Positions 1 to 6,393 are shown, counted from the first letter of the stretch. The stretch is 7,082 bases of DNA from Paracoccaceae bacterium (GCA_007123625.1 SKKS01000324.1:1-7082); one strand, 5' to 3'. Made by a program: numbers and translations. Notes: a model not told the origin generated them from the sequence alone.

Positions 1-216
1 CGAAAAGGTATCACGCCCCAGATTGTCCGTTCCCAGCCAATACGTTGTGGATGGTGGCGCAAAACGGTCGGGAAGGTTCATTGCCGTGTGGTCATGCGGC
101 GAGATCGCATCGGCAAAGACTGCAACAACAATCAGCCCGACGATAATCGTCAGCGCAAAAACCGCCATCGGGTCCGCCAGCAAACGACCCAGAAGGGAAT
201 GTCTGAACTGGCCCAT
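1..216 (-). CDS. DppC/OppC-type ABC transporter permease, N-terminal part (runs off left edge)
   Basis: This is the second inner-membrane permease of a peptide-type ABC importer. Only the first 72 codons are in the window. Seen: a basic start (MGQFRHSLLGRLLADP), one hydrophobic segment at about residues 18-36, then the family's N-terminal signature around residues 38-71, with SPHDH and later YWLGTDNLGRDTFS. The motif LGTDxLGRD is typical of DppC/OppC proteins. The ATG shares its A with the last base of the upstream permease's TGA stop, so the two genes overlap by one base, as expected for translationally coupled permeases. A full protein of this family is about 280-300 residues, so most of it lies to the left, probably followed by one or two ATPase genes. 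The family call is firm; the transported substrate cannot be told from this part. Confidence 0.9.
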   Translation of the reverse strand, partial: MGQFRHSLLGRLLADPMAVFALTIIVGLIVVAVFADAISPHDHTAMNLPDRFAPPSTTYWLGTDNLGRDTFS

Positions 217-1157
217 CACTTCATCCTTTGGCGCGGATCAAGTGCCGCATTGACCAGATCCGCGATCAGCGCGCAGGTGACGAAAAAGCCGATGGCAACC
301 AGCATCGCCCCCATCACGACCGGGTAATTGCGCCCCGACACGCTGTCATAAATCAGCGATCCGATACCGGGGCGCGAGAACACGATTTCCGCGAATACCG
401 CACTGGACAACATGCCCCCGATCCCCACGCCCAGCACCTGCACGGCGGGCAGGATGGCCACTCGCAGCGCGTAATTGTAGATCACCTTGCGCCGCGTCAG
501 CCCGAACGCACGCGCCGTGCGGATGTAGTTTTCGCCCAGCGTTTCGAGCATGGAGGCGCGCACGATCCGCGCCACATACCCCACCCACGCAAGGCCGATG
601 GCAAAGGACGGAAGCGCCAGATGATACAGCCTGCTGCCCAGATCGCCCGGCTCACCCGCGCCAATGGTCGGAAACCAGCGCAGCGTCACGCTGAACAGAA
701 GCAGTGAATAGAGGGCCACCACGAACGACGGGGCAGCGATGAACCCGACCGACAAGACACCGCTGACACGGTCAAGCCAGCTGTTGCGATTGTCGGCCGA
801 AAACGCCCCCAGCAGAATGCCCAGCGTGGCCGACCAGAAGATTGCGCCAAAGACCAGCGCCATCGTATGAGGCAAAGCACTGAACACGGCTTCGGCAACC
901 GGGCGATTGCGGTTGTAATCCGTGCCCATATCGCCGCTCAGAATGCGCCCCCAGAAATTCGCGATCTGCACCAGAACCGGATCATCCAGCCCCATACTGA
1001 CGCGAAACGCTGCGCGCAGTTCCGGCGTTGCCCTTGGTCCCAGCAGAACCGTCGTCGGGTCGCCCGGAAGCGTGATCATGATCGTGAACAGTGCCGAGAT
1101 CGCCACAAAAATGATGGCCAGCGCCAGCAGCACACGCTGAAAGGCGTATTGCAGCAT
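216..1157 (-). CDS. DppB/OppB-type ABC transporter permease
   Basis: This inner-membrane permease of a family 5 peptide-type importer pairs with the DppC-like protein that follows it. The 313-residue length is normal for the family. Seen: an N-terminal membrane segment (about 8-30) followed by LPGDP, the short periplasmic region with MGLDDP (55-60) and GDMGTDY (75-81), several later membrane segments, and the EAA loop at about 211-237 (YIRTARAFGL, then ALRVAILP), which contacts the ATPase. FSRPGIGSLIYD at 260-271 and the NYPVVMGAML stretch are also typical of DppB. The frame stays open upstream to 1316, inside the binding-protein gene. I chose the ATG at 1157 because the family N-terminus (MLQYAFQRVLLAL) begins there and GGAAGGGG lies just upstream. 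Its stop overlaps the next start by one base. Substrate unknown. Confidence 0.93.
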   Translation of the reverse strand: MLQYAFQRVLLALAIIFVAISALFTIMITLPGDPTTVLLGPRATPELRAAFRVSMGLDDPVLVQIANFWGRILSGDMGTDYNRNRPVAEAVFSALPHTMALVFGAIFWSATLGILLGAFSADNRNSWLDRVSGVLSVGFIAAPSFVVALYSLLLFSVTLRWFPTIGAGEPGDLGSRLYHLALPSFAIGLAWVGYVARIVRASMLETLGENYIRTARAFGLTRRKVIYNYALRVAILPAVQVLGVGIGGMLSSAVFAEIVFSRPGIGSLIYDSVSGRNYPVVMGAMLVAIGFFVTCALIADLVNAALDPRQRMK

Positions 1158-1182
1158 GTCTGTCGCCCCTTCCAGAAGACGG

Positions 1183-1212
1183 ATGCCTGCCCGCCTTGTG
1201 GCGAGCAGGCAT
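1183..1212 (-). promoter_or_regulatory. Intergenic hairpin between binding-protein and permease genes
   Basis: The 67-bp gap between the binding-protein stop and the permease start holds a strong imperfect hairpin. The outer arms ATGCCTGC (1183-1190) and GCAGGCAT (1205-1212) are perfectly complementary. After a one-base mismatch on each side, CGCC (1192-1195) pairs with GGCG (1200-1203) around the loop TTGT. In the transcript it starts 12 bases after the stop codon and has no U-tract behind it, so a simple intrinsic terminator is unlikely. In other importer operons, such as malE-malF, intergenic stem-loops protect the upstream mRNA and keep binding protein in excess over permease. The same role is inferred here. 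Confidence 0.6.
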
Positions 1213-1224
1213 GCGATCAAGAGA

Positions 1225-2802
1225 TCAGGCGCGCCGGAAGAACTGCACCAGGGGTTGCCCATCCGGGCGTGTTGCCGGCACAATGCTGTCGGCAAACAGG
1301 TTTGCAGTGACGCCATGTGTCAGGAACCTGTAGCCCCCGGATTCCTCCATAAGGTCCTGCATGCGGCGATACATCTCGTCGCGTTTGTCAGGATCGGTTT
1401 CGGAAAGCGCTTCATCATGCAAGCGGTCGAACTCTTCGTTCGAGAACTGCTCCCAGTTCCAGTCACCGATTTGGTCGGACACGAACCATGCGGTGGCATA
1501 GTAAGGGTCCGGCGTCATTGAAAAGCGCTTGATGGTCAGTTCCAGATCCCTCCAGCGGTCGCCATCTGCGGCGACACCAAGGCTCCAGAAGGATCCGGAT
1601 TCGTGCACATTGATGTTCAGGTCGATCCCCGCCTGCGCCATCATGGCCTGCATGACTTGCGCTGTGGTGGTGTGCGTGACATTGTTCAGCACATCCAGAT
1701 TGATTTCCAGCCGGTCGATCCCGGCCTCATCCAGCAGTTCGCGGGCGCGGGCAAAATCGGCTTGCGGCGGGATAAGCGTTTCGGGCCGGTGCCCGATCAG
1801 GCCGGGAGCGATGATACCCGTCGATGGCTCTGCCACATCGAAGAACGCAGCCTGCATGATCGAGGGGACGTCGATGGCATGCATGATCGCCTGCCGCACG
1901 CGGATATCCTCGAACTTCGGGTTTTGCACATTCAGCCCGACCCAGTGGTAGAACAGCGCCGGATGCACGGTCATCTGCGCGCCGACAGGTGGATTGTCGC
2001 GCAAACGCTGGACCGAACCCGCACCGATGGAGGTGAAATCCACATCTCCGGCTTCCTTGGCGATCTCGGCGGCGGAATCGTCCACCACCACGATAAGATC
2101 GACACGTTCGAAATCGGCAGGCTCGCCCGAAAAATCAGGGTTGCGTTCCAGCACCCAGCGCTCGCCCAGACGGTGCTCGGCCACGCGATAGGGGCCGGAA
2201 ACGGCGGGCGGAATAGCTGACGTGATCTTTCCGCCGGCAGCTTCGACCGCTTCCTTGCAGATGACTGTTCCCGCCAGATAAGGCAGCGCAATCGTCCAGA
2301 TGGGCGCGAAGGGGCGTTCCAGATGGATGATGCCCGAATGGCTGCCTGTCACCTCGACATGCGTGAACGAGCCCAGATCCGGCTTGATGCGGGAATTGTT
2401 TTCCTCGACCATATGCCGGTCCATCGAGAATTTCACATCCTCGGCGGTGATCTCGCCAAACCCGTCGGACCACATCTGCCCTTCTTTCAGCGTGAAGGCG
2501 ATCGTGGTGGGGCTGGTCTGTTCGATGCTTTCGGCCAGATCAAGCTGCCAGTCCCATTCCTCGCCCGGAACATACTGGATCAGTTTGCGATAGATGCACC
2601 CGTAAAGCAGTTCTTCCAGAAACCCGGATGCATCAAGCGGGTCATAGTCATCGGGTTCAAGATACGCGCGGACATTCAGGCGGCTGCCATCGGCCCAGGC
2701 AGCGATGGGGAACATGGCCCCGGCGCTCAAGGCGGCGGTTCCCGCAAGAAGCTGTCGGCGTGTCAGGCTTGGAAAAATCGTGGAAGTCTTGGGGTCGTTC
2801 AT
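1225..2802 (-). CDS. Tat-exported family 5 extracellular solute-binding protein (peptide/nickel/opine type)
   Basis: This is the periplasmic receptor of the ABC importer; it would capture the substrate and deliver it to the two permeases encoded downstream. The 525-residue length fits the family 5 binding proteins (DppA/OppA type). Seen: a twin-arginine signal with TRRQLLAG at 14-21, a hydrophobic stretch to about 35 and a probable cleavage site after AWA (35-37). There is no lipobox cysteine, so a soluble periplasmic protein is expected. The family signature follows at about 100-130: FTLKEGQMWSDG, then ITAEDVKFSMDR. The C-terminal half has VRQAIMHAID and WEQFSNEEFDRL-type segments usual in this family. 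The ATG at 2802 is supported by GGGAGAGG upstream. A 149-bp gap separates it from the regulator gene, enough room for its own promoter. Tat export implies folding before transport. Ligand specificity cannot be read from the sequence: peptides, opines and modified amino acids are all possible. Confidence 0.93.
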   Translation of the reverse strand: MNDPKTSTIFPSLTRRQLLAGTAALSAGAMFPIAAWADGSRLNVRAYLEPDDYDPLDASGFLEELLYGCIYRKLIQYVPGEEWDWQLDLAESIEQTSPTTIAFTLKEGQMWSDGFGEITAEDVKFSMDRHMVEENNSRIKPDLGSFTHVEVTGSHSGIIHLERPFAPIWTIALPYLAGTVICKEAVEAAGGKITSAIPPAVSGPYRVAEHRLGERWVLERNPDFSGEPADFERVDLIVVVDDSAAEIAKEAGDVDFTSIGAGSVQRLRDNPPVGAQMTVHPALFYHWVGLNVQNPKFEDIRVRQAIMHAIDVPSIMQAAFFDVAEPSTGIIAPGLIGHRPETLIPPQADFARARELLDEAGIDRLEINLDVLNNVTHTTTAQVMQAMMAQAGIDLNINVHESGSFWSLGVAADGDRWRDLELTIKRFSMTPDPYYATAWFVSDQIGDWNWEQFSNEEFDRLHDEALSETDPDKRDEMYRRMQDLMEESGGYRFLTHGVTANLFADSIVPATRPDGQPLVQFFRRA

Positions 2803-2926
2803 GGTGGCCTCTCCCAGTGCTGGAACAGTGCGTCAGCGCGTGCGAAGTTCTCTTTTGTTGCCGTATCATCCTGCGGGTCATGCCAGCGTCCACGCAACTG
2901 CGCATTTCCGGAAAACAGGGGATTTA

Positions 2927-2955
2927 TGACGCGATATCTGCGTCATATCGCGTCA
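2927..2955. promoter_or_regulatory. Perfect 11-bp inverted repeat, candidate operator (or weak terminator) at the regulator stop codon
   Basis: TGACGCGATAT (2927-2937) and ATATCGCGTCA (2945-2955) are exact reverse complements separated by 7 bases. The right arm contains the regulator's stop codon. On the minus strand the unit TGACGC also occurs as a direct repeat, beginning at 2955 and again at 2945. This gives three half-sites, two of them exactly 10 bp (one helical turn) apart. The element lies about 125-150 bp upstream of the binding-protein start. No run of T follows it on the minus strand (TAAATCCCC), so terminator function is doubtful. Binding by the neighbouring HTH protein is plausible but is inference. 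Confidence 0.5.
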
Positions 2956-3777
2956 GGCCGGAAGCTCAAGCGCTGTAAGCATATGCTGTGCTTCACCATG
3001 CACAGCCAGCATGCGTGCCACATGCCGTGGCAGGGAGGGACTTTGGGCAGGGAAAATGCCTGTTTGCTTCATGCCGCTGCGTATGTTTGTGACCTTGCCC
3101 AGATATTCCAGGAAGACCTGCGCGGCAAAGGGTGATCTGGCGCTGCGACCCTGCACCCCAAGCGTCATGCCCGTAAGGTATTCTGGCACTTCTGCCGCCG
3201 CCGGAAACAGGATCGTCTGTGACAACGAGCGCAACGCATTGGAATTGTGGTCGGTGATGAAGATACGGCCCCCAAGCATGACGGCAATGCCGATGTAACG
3301 AATGAAATGCGACCTGCCCAGCGGGTTTTCTTCTGGCTGGATGCGCTCTGACAGCCGCGTGTAATGGACGCCCTTATGCTCGGAAATTCGCAAAAGTGAC
3401 CGACGAATCATCCCCGGCCGACTGGGGGTGTAATAGTAGTAGAAGTAATAGCCGCGGTAGGGCTTCAGAGTGTCGACCGATCCGGCGATCATATGGTCGA
3501 TATGGGTCGCCGCAGGTCCGAGCGCGCGCAGCAGATGCCGCGCGCGCGGGCGCAATGAGACAAGTTCGACAAACCGGCCACTTGGCAGGCGCAGCTCTTC
3601 CTCCTCGACGCCAAAATAATCGCAGATTCGCCGGATATTGCGCGCAGAAGGGCGCGATGTGCCATTAAGATACTTGGTGAACTGCTGCCGATTGATACCA
3701 AGATTTCGGCAGACCGCGGCGATCGAGGGGGCATAGCTGCACAGCAGCTTGAGGTTGCGCGCGATGTGTTCCTGCAT
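2953..3777 (-). CDS. Cro/C1-type helix-turn-helix transcriptional regulator with unknown C-terminal domain
   Basis: This is a probable local transcription factor, 274 residues. Seen: an N-terminal Cro/C1 (XRE-like) DNA-binding domain at about 8-65, with the helix-turn-helix around SIAAVCRNLGINRQQFTKYL (18-37) followed by NGTSRPSARNIRRICDYFGV (38-57). The remaining ~200 residues match no domain I can name. They carry an unusual tyrosine-rich strand at 108-117 (YRGYYFYYYY) and conserved-looking segments such as RYIGIAVMLGGRIFI (160-174). From memory, marine alphaproteobacteria carry similar proteins beside amino-acid or peptide importers, with the C-terminal part possibly a ligand sensor; I have no proof. 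The ATG at 3777 has AGGA seven bases upstream. A poor sigma70-like pair (TTGCTT at 3806-3811, TAGGAT at 3784-3789, spacer 16) overlaps that site and is not convincing. It sits 98 bp after the hydrolase stop and upstream of the binding-protein gene, so it probably regulates one or both. Confidence 0.85.
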   Translation of the reverse strand: MQEHIARNLKLLCSYAPSIAAVCRNLGINRQQFTKYLNGTSRPSARNIRRICDYFGVEEEELRLPSGRFVELVSLRPRARHLLRALGPAATHIDHMIAGSVDTLKPYRGYYFYYYYTPSRPGMIRRSLLRISEHKGVHYTRLSERIQPEENPLGRSHFIRYIGIAVMLGGRIFITDHNSNALRSLSQTILFPAAAEVPEYLTGMTLGVQGRSARSPFAAQVFLEYLGKVTNIRSGMKQTGIFPAQSPSLPRHVARMLAVHGEAQHMLTALELPA

Positions 3778-3875
3778 GCGTCAATCCTACGCTCCAAGCG
3801 CAATCAAGCAAGGATTTTCGCGCCACTTCGCGTCTGAAACTCTGGTGGCGATTCTCTTCTGCGTCAGATTGGCCC

Positions 3876-5885
3876 CTACACACCATCACGCGGGACAGAG
3901 AAATCCCAGTCGCGTTCGATCAGGCAGTCTGCACCCTCAAAGGCTTCCAGCCGCGCAACAATGTGGAACTGTGTCGCGTCACAGGTCATGATCGTGCGCG
4001 TTTCGGTGCGTGTCTGCCACGCTCCGCGCCCGATGGTGTAGCTCCAATGCGTTTCATGACGTGCTGTCAGCGGGTCATCTTCGCGGATCTCCCACATCTC
4101 GGTAATCACCTTGCCCGATTCCAGCCCTGTGCTCTCATGGCGCGCAAGCCCGCCATCGGTAGTCAGGGTGAGCCTGTGCGTGCCATCGGCAAGCCTTTCT
4201 TCGTATCGGGTGAACCCCTCTGGCCGCAAGAAGGTCGAGGCGCCCTCGCGGGTCTGCTCGGGGGGGGCGAATTGCGGCTCATCCTCGGCGATGACCGACC
4301 GGACCGGCAGATCGAGCACGCAGTCTGACGGGTCAAGCTGCAGTGACAGCGGCGCAGCAGAGGGCCACAGCATCGGCCAATAGGCTGTCGACAGCGACAG
4401 CCGCAGGCAGTGTCCCGCGGGCAGATGATAGGCAATGTCGTTGAGGGCAAAATCCACCGCTACCTGCGCGCCCGGTGTCAGGGGAGTGACAGTGTCATGC
4501 CCGTCCCGATGGGTCAGGTTCATGACCCCCATCGTGATGAAGGCGACGCTGCCATCAGGGCGCAGGTCGCACAACCTTGCGACGACAAAACCGCTGGATT
4601 GGTCAGGTGTCAGCCGTAGGCGCAAACGCGCTGCACCAACGATATCTTTCGGCTCTGCCAGCGGCGCCGAATCCAGTGTCAGGCAAAGCGAGTCATCCGC
4701 GCGCTGATCGTCGGCCAGTTCGTCCAGACTGCGCATTCCGGGACAGAATCGCTGCCCGGCAAGCCCGACGGTTTGCGGGTTGGACACAATCAGCGGGGTG
4801 GTGCCGGGCTTCTCCCCAAGTCCCGGATCGGAGAGAAACAACGCCTCGCGCCTGATGCGGGACGAGGGCCAGGCTGGCTCGGAAATCCAGCGGCCTTTGC
4901 GAGAAAGCATCCGGCGGGCAGGCGGTTCCGAGCCGATGACAAACATCCGGTACGACATGTCCGGTGCATCGCCTTCGGCTTTCAGCCAATGGTCGAACCA
5001 GGCCTTCACCTCCTGCAGGAATCCGATCGAAGGTTCGGGCCAGGCAACATTCGGATACTTGTGCGCCCAAGGGCCATTGATCCCTGCGACAGGTGCGTTC
5101 AGGCCCGCAAATGTGCGCGGTACGGCATTGGAATAGGCATCGGCCCAGCCGCCAACAGCAAGGATGGCCGCCTTGACCGCCCCGTAGTCCTCGCAGACCG
5201 AGGCGCGCTGCCAATAGGCATCGCGGCGCTGATGGGCCAGCCATGTTTCGATATGAAGGGGTTGGGTCCGCAGCCGGTCCAGCCAGATGTCGCGCCATGC
5301 CGCCCCCACGATTTCCGGGTCGGGCGGGCGCGATGAGTAGGCGAACATCTGTGATGACCAGCCCTTGTTCTCGGTCAGCAGGCAGCCGCCCATATAGTGA
5401 ATGTCATCAGCGTAGCGGTCATCGGTAAAGCATATCGTCACCGCAGCTTTGAGCGCAGGCGGGGCCAGTTGCGCCAGTTGCAGCCCGTTGAAGCCCCCCC
5501 AGCTGATCCCGATCATCCCGACCGAGCCGTCACACCAGTCCTGCGCCGCAAGCCATTCGATGACTTGCACACCATCATCGAGTTCCGCTTCGGAGTATTC
5601 ATCGGTCATGAAGCCGCCGGAATCTCCGTTTCCGCGAATATCCACGCGGACGCCGACATATCCATTCCGGGCCAGCCATGCATGCGTCAACTCATCTCGC
5701 GGCAAGGTACCGTCGCGCCTGCGATAGGGAAGATACTCCAGAACCACAGGTGCTGCCACGTCGCTTGCGGAATTTGGCATCCAGATCCGCGCTGCAAGGC
5801 GCGTGCCGTCGCGCATCGGTATCCAGACCGGGTCCAGTACCCGAAATGCGCTTTGTTCGGTCAATGTGCCTTTGTCCTGCAGCAT
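3876..5885 (-). CDS. CocE/NonD-type (X-Pro dipeptidyl-peptidase S15-like) serine hydrolase
   Basis: This predicted alpha/beta-hydrolase cleaves an amide or ester bond; characterised relatives include cocaine esterase, alpha-amino acid ester hydrolases and X-Pro dipeptidyl-peptidase. The 669 residues contain the full family pattern. The N-terminal IPMRDGTRLAARIW (22-35) is followed by RVDIRGNGDSGG (80-91). The nucleophile elbow is GISWGG (126-131) with Ser128. The probable acid is Asp249 in GGWADAY, and the probable histidine is His275 in GPWAHKYP. WFDHWLKAEG (296-305) closes the catalytic part. A PepX_C-type beta-sandwich follows at about 340-530. An extra ~130-residue C-terminal region (to 669) makes it longer than the ~575-residue cocaine esterase. 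There is no signal peptide, so it should act in the cytoplasm, on a substrate probably brought in by the importer encoded downstream. GGAGGGG precedes the ATG. The gene holds a C8 and a G7 tract (coding strand), both in frame here. Exact substrate unknown. Confidence 0.93.
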   Translation of the reverse strand: MLQDKGTLTEQSAFRVLDPVWIPMRDGTRLAARIWMPNSASDVAAPVVLEYLPYRRRDGTLPRDELTHAWLARNGYVGVRVDIRGNGDSGGFMTDEYSEAELDDGVQVIEWLAAQDWCDGSVGMIGISWGGFNGLQLAQLAPPALKAAVTICFTDDRYADDIHYMGGCLLTENKGWSSQMFAYSSRPPDPEIVGAAWRDIWLDRLRTQPLHIETWLAHQRRDAYWQRASVCEDYGAVKAAILAVGGWADAYSNAVPRTFAGLNAPVAGINGPWAHKYPNVAWPEPSIGFLQEVKAWFDHWLKAEGDAPDMSYRMFVIGSEPPARRMLSRKGRWISEPAWPSSRIRREALFLSDPGLGEKPGTTPLIVSNPQTVGLAGQRFCPGMRSLDELADDQRADDSLCLTLDSAPLAEPKDIVGAARLRLRLTPDQSSGFVVARLCDLRPDGSVAFITMGVMNLTHRDGHDTVTPLTPGAQVAVDFALNDIAYHLPAGHCLRLSLSTAYWPMLWPSAAPLSLQLDPSDCVLDLPVRSVIAEDEPQFAPPEQTREGASTFLRPEGFTRYEERLADGTHRLTLTTDGGLARHESTGLESGKVITEMWEIREDDPLTARHETHWSYTIGRGAWQTRTETRTIMTCDATQFHIVARLEAFEGADCLIERDWDFSVPRDGV

Positions 5886-5909
5886 AGGCGCCCCTCCAAT
5901 GTTGGCGGG

Positions 5910-5938
5910 ATTAGATGGCGCCGGGCGCAGACACGCAA
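5910..5938 (-). promoter_or_regulatory. Candidate sigma70-type promoter of the hydrolase gene
   Basis: On the minus strand TTGCGT (5938-5933) and TCTAAT (5915-5910) are separated by 17 bases. The -10 matches the consensus at five of six positions, the -35 at three. Transcription would begin near 5903, leaving a short leader of under 20 bases that still contains GGAGGGG in front of the ATG at 5885. This is the best promoter-like pair I found in the 5886-6000 region. A weak -35 would fit a promoter that needs an activator. Confidence 0.45.
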
Positions 5939-5959
5939 TCGCGCGACCAGCGCTTGTCC

Positions 5960-5986
5960 GACGCGACTAGACGCTACTGTCGACGC
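5960..5986. promoter_or_regulatory. Three GACGC direct repeats upstream of the hydrolase promoter
   Basis: GACGC begins at 5960, 5970 and 5982 on the plus strand, so the copies are 10 and 12 bp apart and lie on roughly one face of the helix. The cluster starts about 22 bp upstream of the candidate -35. The same pentamer (as GACGC or GCGTC) recurs in front of the regulator and binding-protein genes. A site for the locus regulator, acting as activator, is a reasonable inference. Confidence 0.35.
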
Positions 5987-6047
5987 GGGTCAGGTCCATG
6001 AAATGGATAATGAAAAGGCGTTGTGCTATGGAAAAGGTTTGGTGTCA

Positions 6048-6130
6048 GGCCCATCTGCTCCGCCATTTCAAATTTTGAAAGTATTGTTTCAAATAAATAA
6101 AACCAAACACTACCCCCACGATACCCCCAC
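6048..6130 (+). other. Attachment-site-like segment: tRNA-Ser-like 3' end plus repeats (possible element boundary)
   Basis: Three signals lie close together in a locally AT-rich patch. First, GCCCATCTGCTCCGCCA (6048-6064) resembles the 3' end of a bacterial tRNA-Ser, but the tRNA body and the matching 5' acceptor strand (GGAGCAG) are absent upstream. Second, TTTCAAA (6066-6072), its inverted copy TTTGAAA (6074-6080) and a second TTTCAAA (6087-6093) follow. Third, the tandem repeat TACCCCCAC occurs at 6111-6119 and 6122-6130, an 11-bp period. From memory, tRNA 3' end duplications followed by TACCCCCA-type repeats are common beside tyrosine integrases of genomic islands, where the repeats may be arm-type binding sites. 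No integrase gene is visible here, so the site may be a remnant or a junction between elements. Confidence 0.45.
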
Positions 6131-6161
6131 TTCGACGCGGCTTGCCCCGGAGCAGTCGTAG

Positions 6162-6302
6162 CCCCACCAGCACGGCGCAATGCTCATGCTGAGGGTAGCG
6201 CTTGCGCGCGATGTCGCAGTATTCGATGCAGCGAATGATGCGCGCCTCGTCGGTCGCGCCAAGCTGCAACTAGACATCCTGTCGCTTGTAGGTGTTGCAC
6301 TT
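6162..6302 (-). pseudogene. Stop-interrupted fragment of a conserved accessory protein
   Basis: One minus-strand frame reads KCNTYKRQDV, an amber stop (6272-6270), then LQLGATDEARIIRCIEY and KRYPQHEHCAVLV. The sequence stays protein-like on both sides of the stop, so the stop looks like a mutation in an older gene. I recall the phrase with YWDIERKRYPQ followed by AVLVAEDITSRF from uncharacterised bacterial proteins in accessory regions, but I cannot name the family. After AVLV the frame loses this pattern and runs into the att-like segment, so the homologous part is cut off on the left. On the right it abuts IS3-like debris. Neither end has a start or stop that makes a complete gene. Confidence 0.45.
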
Positions 6303-6334
6303 GGAACTTGAGCCTAAGCTTCGGGGGAAGAACA

Positions 6335-6393
6335 GTTTTCATCCCAACCCCCCGTTTGATTTCGGAGCGCAGCTTTTTGTTCTGCTGATTCCG
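6335..6393 (-). mobile_element. Short IS3-type OrfB (transposase) remnant, frameshifted
   Basis: One frame reads RNQQNKKLRSEIKR (6393-6352). Across a run of six G on the minus strand (plus-strand C at 6348-6353), another frame continues with WDENC (6346-6332). Joined, this resembles the IS3-family OrfB segment before the integrase core, usually of the form LRxEIxRVWDENF. A single-base length change in the G tract would explain the break. The stretch is short, so the call rests partly on the OrfA remnant that lies next to it in the correct order. The usual OrfA C-terminus and OrfB N-terminus are missing between them, which implies a deletion around 6394-6475. Confidence 0.4.

Noticed and set aside
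1158..1316. N-terminal extension of the DppB-type permease to 1316
   Set aside because: It would overlap the end of the binding-protein gene and cover the intergenic hairpin; the family N-terminus and a good ribosome site support the ATG at 1157.
2848..2890. Possible sigma54 promoter upstream of the binding protein (TGGCATG with a later GC)
   Set aside because: The spacing between the GG and GC elements is wrong and the TTGC part is absent.
2323..3135. Plus-strand open frame of 270 codons
   Set aside because: Antisense to the binding-protein and regulator genes, with low-complexity, basic composition and no recognisable domain; typical shadow frame of high-GC genes.
5970..6065. Complete tRNA-Ser gene ending at CTCCGCCA
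   Set aside because: No matching 5' acceptor strand and no recognisable T-arm, anticodon arm or D-arm upstream; only the 3' end resembles a tRNA.
6111..6130. CRISPR-like or longer tandem array
   Set aside because: Only two 9-bp copies separated by two bases; no repeat-spacer pattern anywhere in the window.
5397..6161. Plus-strand open frame of 254 codons
   Set aside because: Mostly antisense to the hydrolase gene and extends through its promoter region into the att-like segment; no family features.
5974..6180. Minus-strand open frame of 68 codons
   Set aside because: Runs straight through the repeats and the tRNA-like end; the translation has no protein-like conservation I can recognise.
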